64,000 nucleotides of DNA from Methanobacterium sp. BRmetb2 (GTDB taxonomy: Archaea > Methanobacteriota > Methanobacteria > Methanobacteriales > Methanobacteriaceae), in assembly GCA_003491285.1 (NCBI GenBank), contig CP022705.1:989501-1053500 (forward strand), written 5' to 3'. A program made the position numbers and the translations under genes. The stretch's first letter is position 1. Each line of letters begins with the position of its first letter. This document shows positions 63,536 to 64,000 of this stretch, one piece after another. The notes under the pieces were generated by a model. That model saw only the letters and a program-made list of their open reading frames with translations. It was not told the DNA's origin and did no database searches.

Positions 63536-64000
63536 TCATTCATTATATGTGGTGTGTATACATTCTCTTCTTAATTTTAATAGTTCTTTCTTTTTATTTT
63601 TAAGGTCATCTGTTTCTTTAAGAATTTTTTGAAGTTTAGGTAATATGCACTCCACTGTTTTATCTTCATGGATCCATAAACAGTCAAGACAGCTCCATAC
63701 ATTTTTACCTTTAATCCATTTTCCACCGGTAGAACTGTCTCCACAAGGATAAAAGGGACAATAACAGAATGTACAATTCTGTGGATGTTGGTGGCAAGGA
63801 TAATATTCGCATTCCAGGTTAGATCCCTCTACTATTTCCCCCTTTAAAAATTTATCATAAAATTCAACAGCCGCAGAATGAATTTCTGAGGGAACCACAT
63901 ACCCTCGTGGTGTGATCATATATCCTTCGCAGACATAAGTCATAGAATTTCCAACTATCAAAGTAGTGGACATATTAATCTCTTTGTCTGGTAAATCTTC
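63536..64000 (-). CDS. cbiH: CbiH/CobJ (C17-methyltransferase) C-terminus fused to a cysteine-rich domain (5' end outside window)
   Basis: The frame stays open to the window edge, so ATG 63973 is internal. The visible N-terminal part (STTLIVGNSMTYVCEGYMITP, then RGY) is the last strand of precorrin-3B/cobalt-factor III C17-methyltransferase. Residues beyond it form a cysteine-rich small domain with CEYYPCHQHPQNCTFCYCPFYPCGD and WSCLDCLWIHE, about ten cysteines. CbiH proteins with such tails are known in methanogens; the domain probably binds a metal or Fe-S centre. It acts in cobalamin synthesis. Confidence 0.85.
   Translation of the reverse strand, partial: EDLPDKEINMSTTLIVGNSMTYVCEGYMITPRGYVVPSEIHSAAVEFYDKFLKGEIVEGSNLECEYYPCHQHPQNCTFCYCPFYPCGDSSTGGKWIKGKNVWSCLDCLWIHEDKTVECILPKLQKILKETDDLKNKKKELLKLRRECIHTTYNE

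Overview
The window looks like the chromosome of a hydrogenotrophic methanogen of the order Methanobacteriales, most probably Methanobacterium or a close relative. The evidence is an AT-rich sequence with AT-rich intergenic gaps, the methanogen genes hdrA and methanogenesis marker 11, a dihydromethanopterin reductase-like flavoprotein, cfbA (the first step of coenzyme F430 synthesis), archaeal RadA, a multi-OB-fold RPA, the archaeal form of S-adenosylmethionine synthetase, GGAGGTGAT-type ribosome binding sites, and DsrE, DUF166, DUF192 and DUF35 proteins of archaeal type. I saw no rRNA, tRNA, CRISPR array or insertion sequence. The genus assignment is inference.

Layout. 1-8236: the 3' end of a UbiB/ABC1 kinase gene, then two large helicase genes on the minus strand. 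One is a 1617-aa DUF4011-helicase-nuclease resembling Hhe-type defence proteins; the other is a Rad3/XPD-like helicase. 8377-15457: cbiL (cobalamin), a 0.55-kb gap, then a co-directional run of a SPASM radical SAM enzyme, a B12-type radical SAM enzyme, ArsM, ArsR, a DGC-domain protein, thioredoxin-type ArsC and DUF166. This looks like an arsenic reduction and methylation locus with two extra radical SAM enzymes and no recognisable efflux pump. 15608-18674: a cation/Ca2+ exchanger and a compact TusBCD-like cluster of three DsrE-fold proteins with an interleaved [4Fe-4S] protein and a zinc ribbon. 18693-21281: a site-2-type protease and MoeA. 21573-26252: a small winged-helix regulator, a membrane protein, a tiny secreted protein with a near-perfect Shine-Dalgarno sequence, and an ABC-2 exporter (one ATPase, two permeases). 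26315-46000: mostly minus-strand housekeeping genes (a polyprenol/diacylglycerol kinase-like protein, PurL, IleS, MAT, a dihydromethanopterin reductase-like protein, GlyA, DUF169, HdrA, an AEC transporter, RadA, RPA). 46302-56702: leuCDB, a cysteine desulfurase with a translationally coupled 25-aa membrane peptide, ribH, mmp11, a glycosyltransferase (minus strand), a tandem PurE and a UbiD decarboxylase. 56758-59641: a minus-strand group of amrS, thiL, cfbA and a DUF35 protein. 59809-61992: a small membrane protein and two pilin-like secreted cysteine-rich proteins. 62028-64000: a frameshifted MgtE/SLC41-type transporter remnant, its PhoU-TrkA_C partner, and the C-terminal part of a CbiH/CobJ gene fused to a cysteine-rich domain.

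How the genes fit together. Several gene products feed tetrapyrrole cofactors: CfbA makes the Ni- or Co-sirohydrochlorin, and CbiL and CbiH act in corrin synthesis. Sulfur handling (SufS-like enzyme, Tus-like cluster) can support Fe-S proteins such as HdrA. The most promising regions for undescribed biology are the arsenic/radical-SAM locus (9628-15457) and the DsrE/Fe-S cluster (16744-18674). The freshly broken transporter at 62028-62737 and several unlisted micro-proteins are also worth checking.
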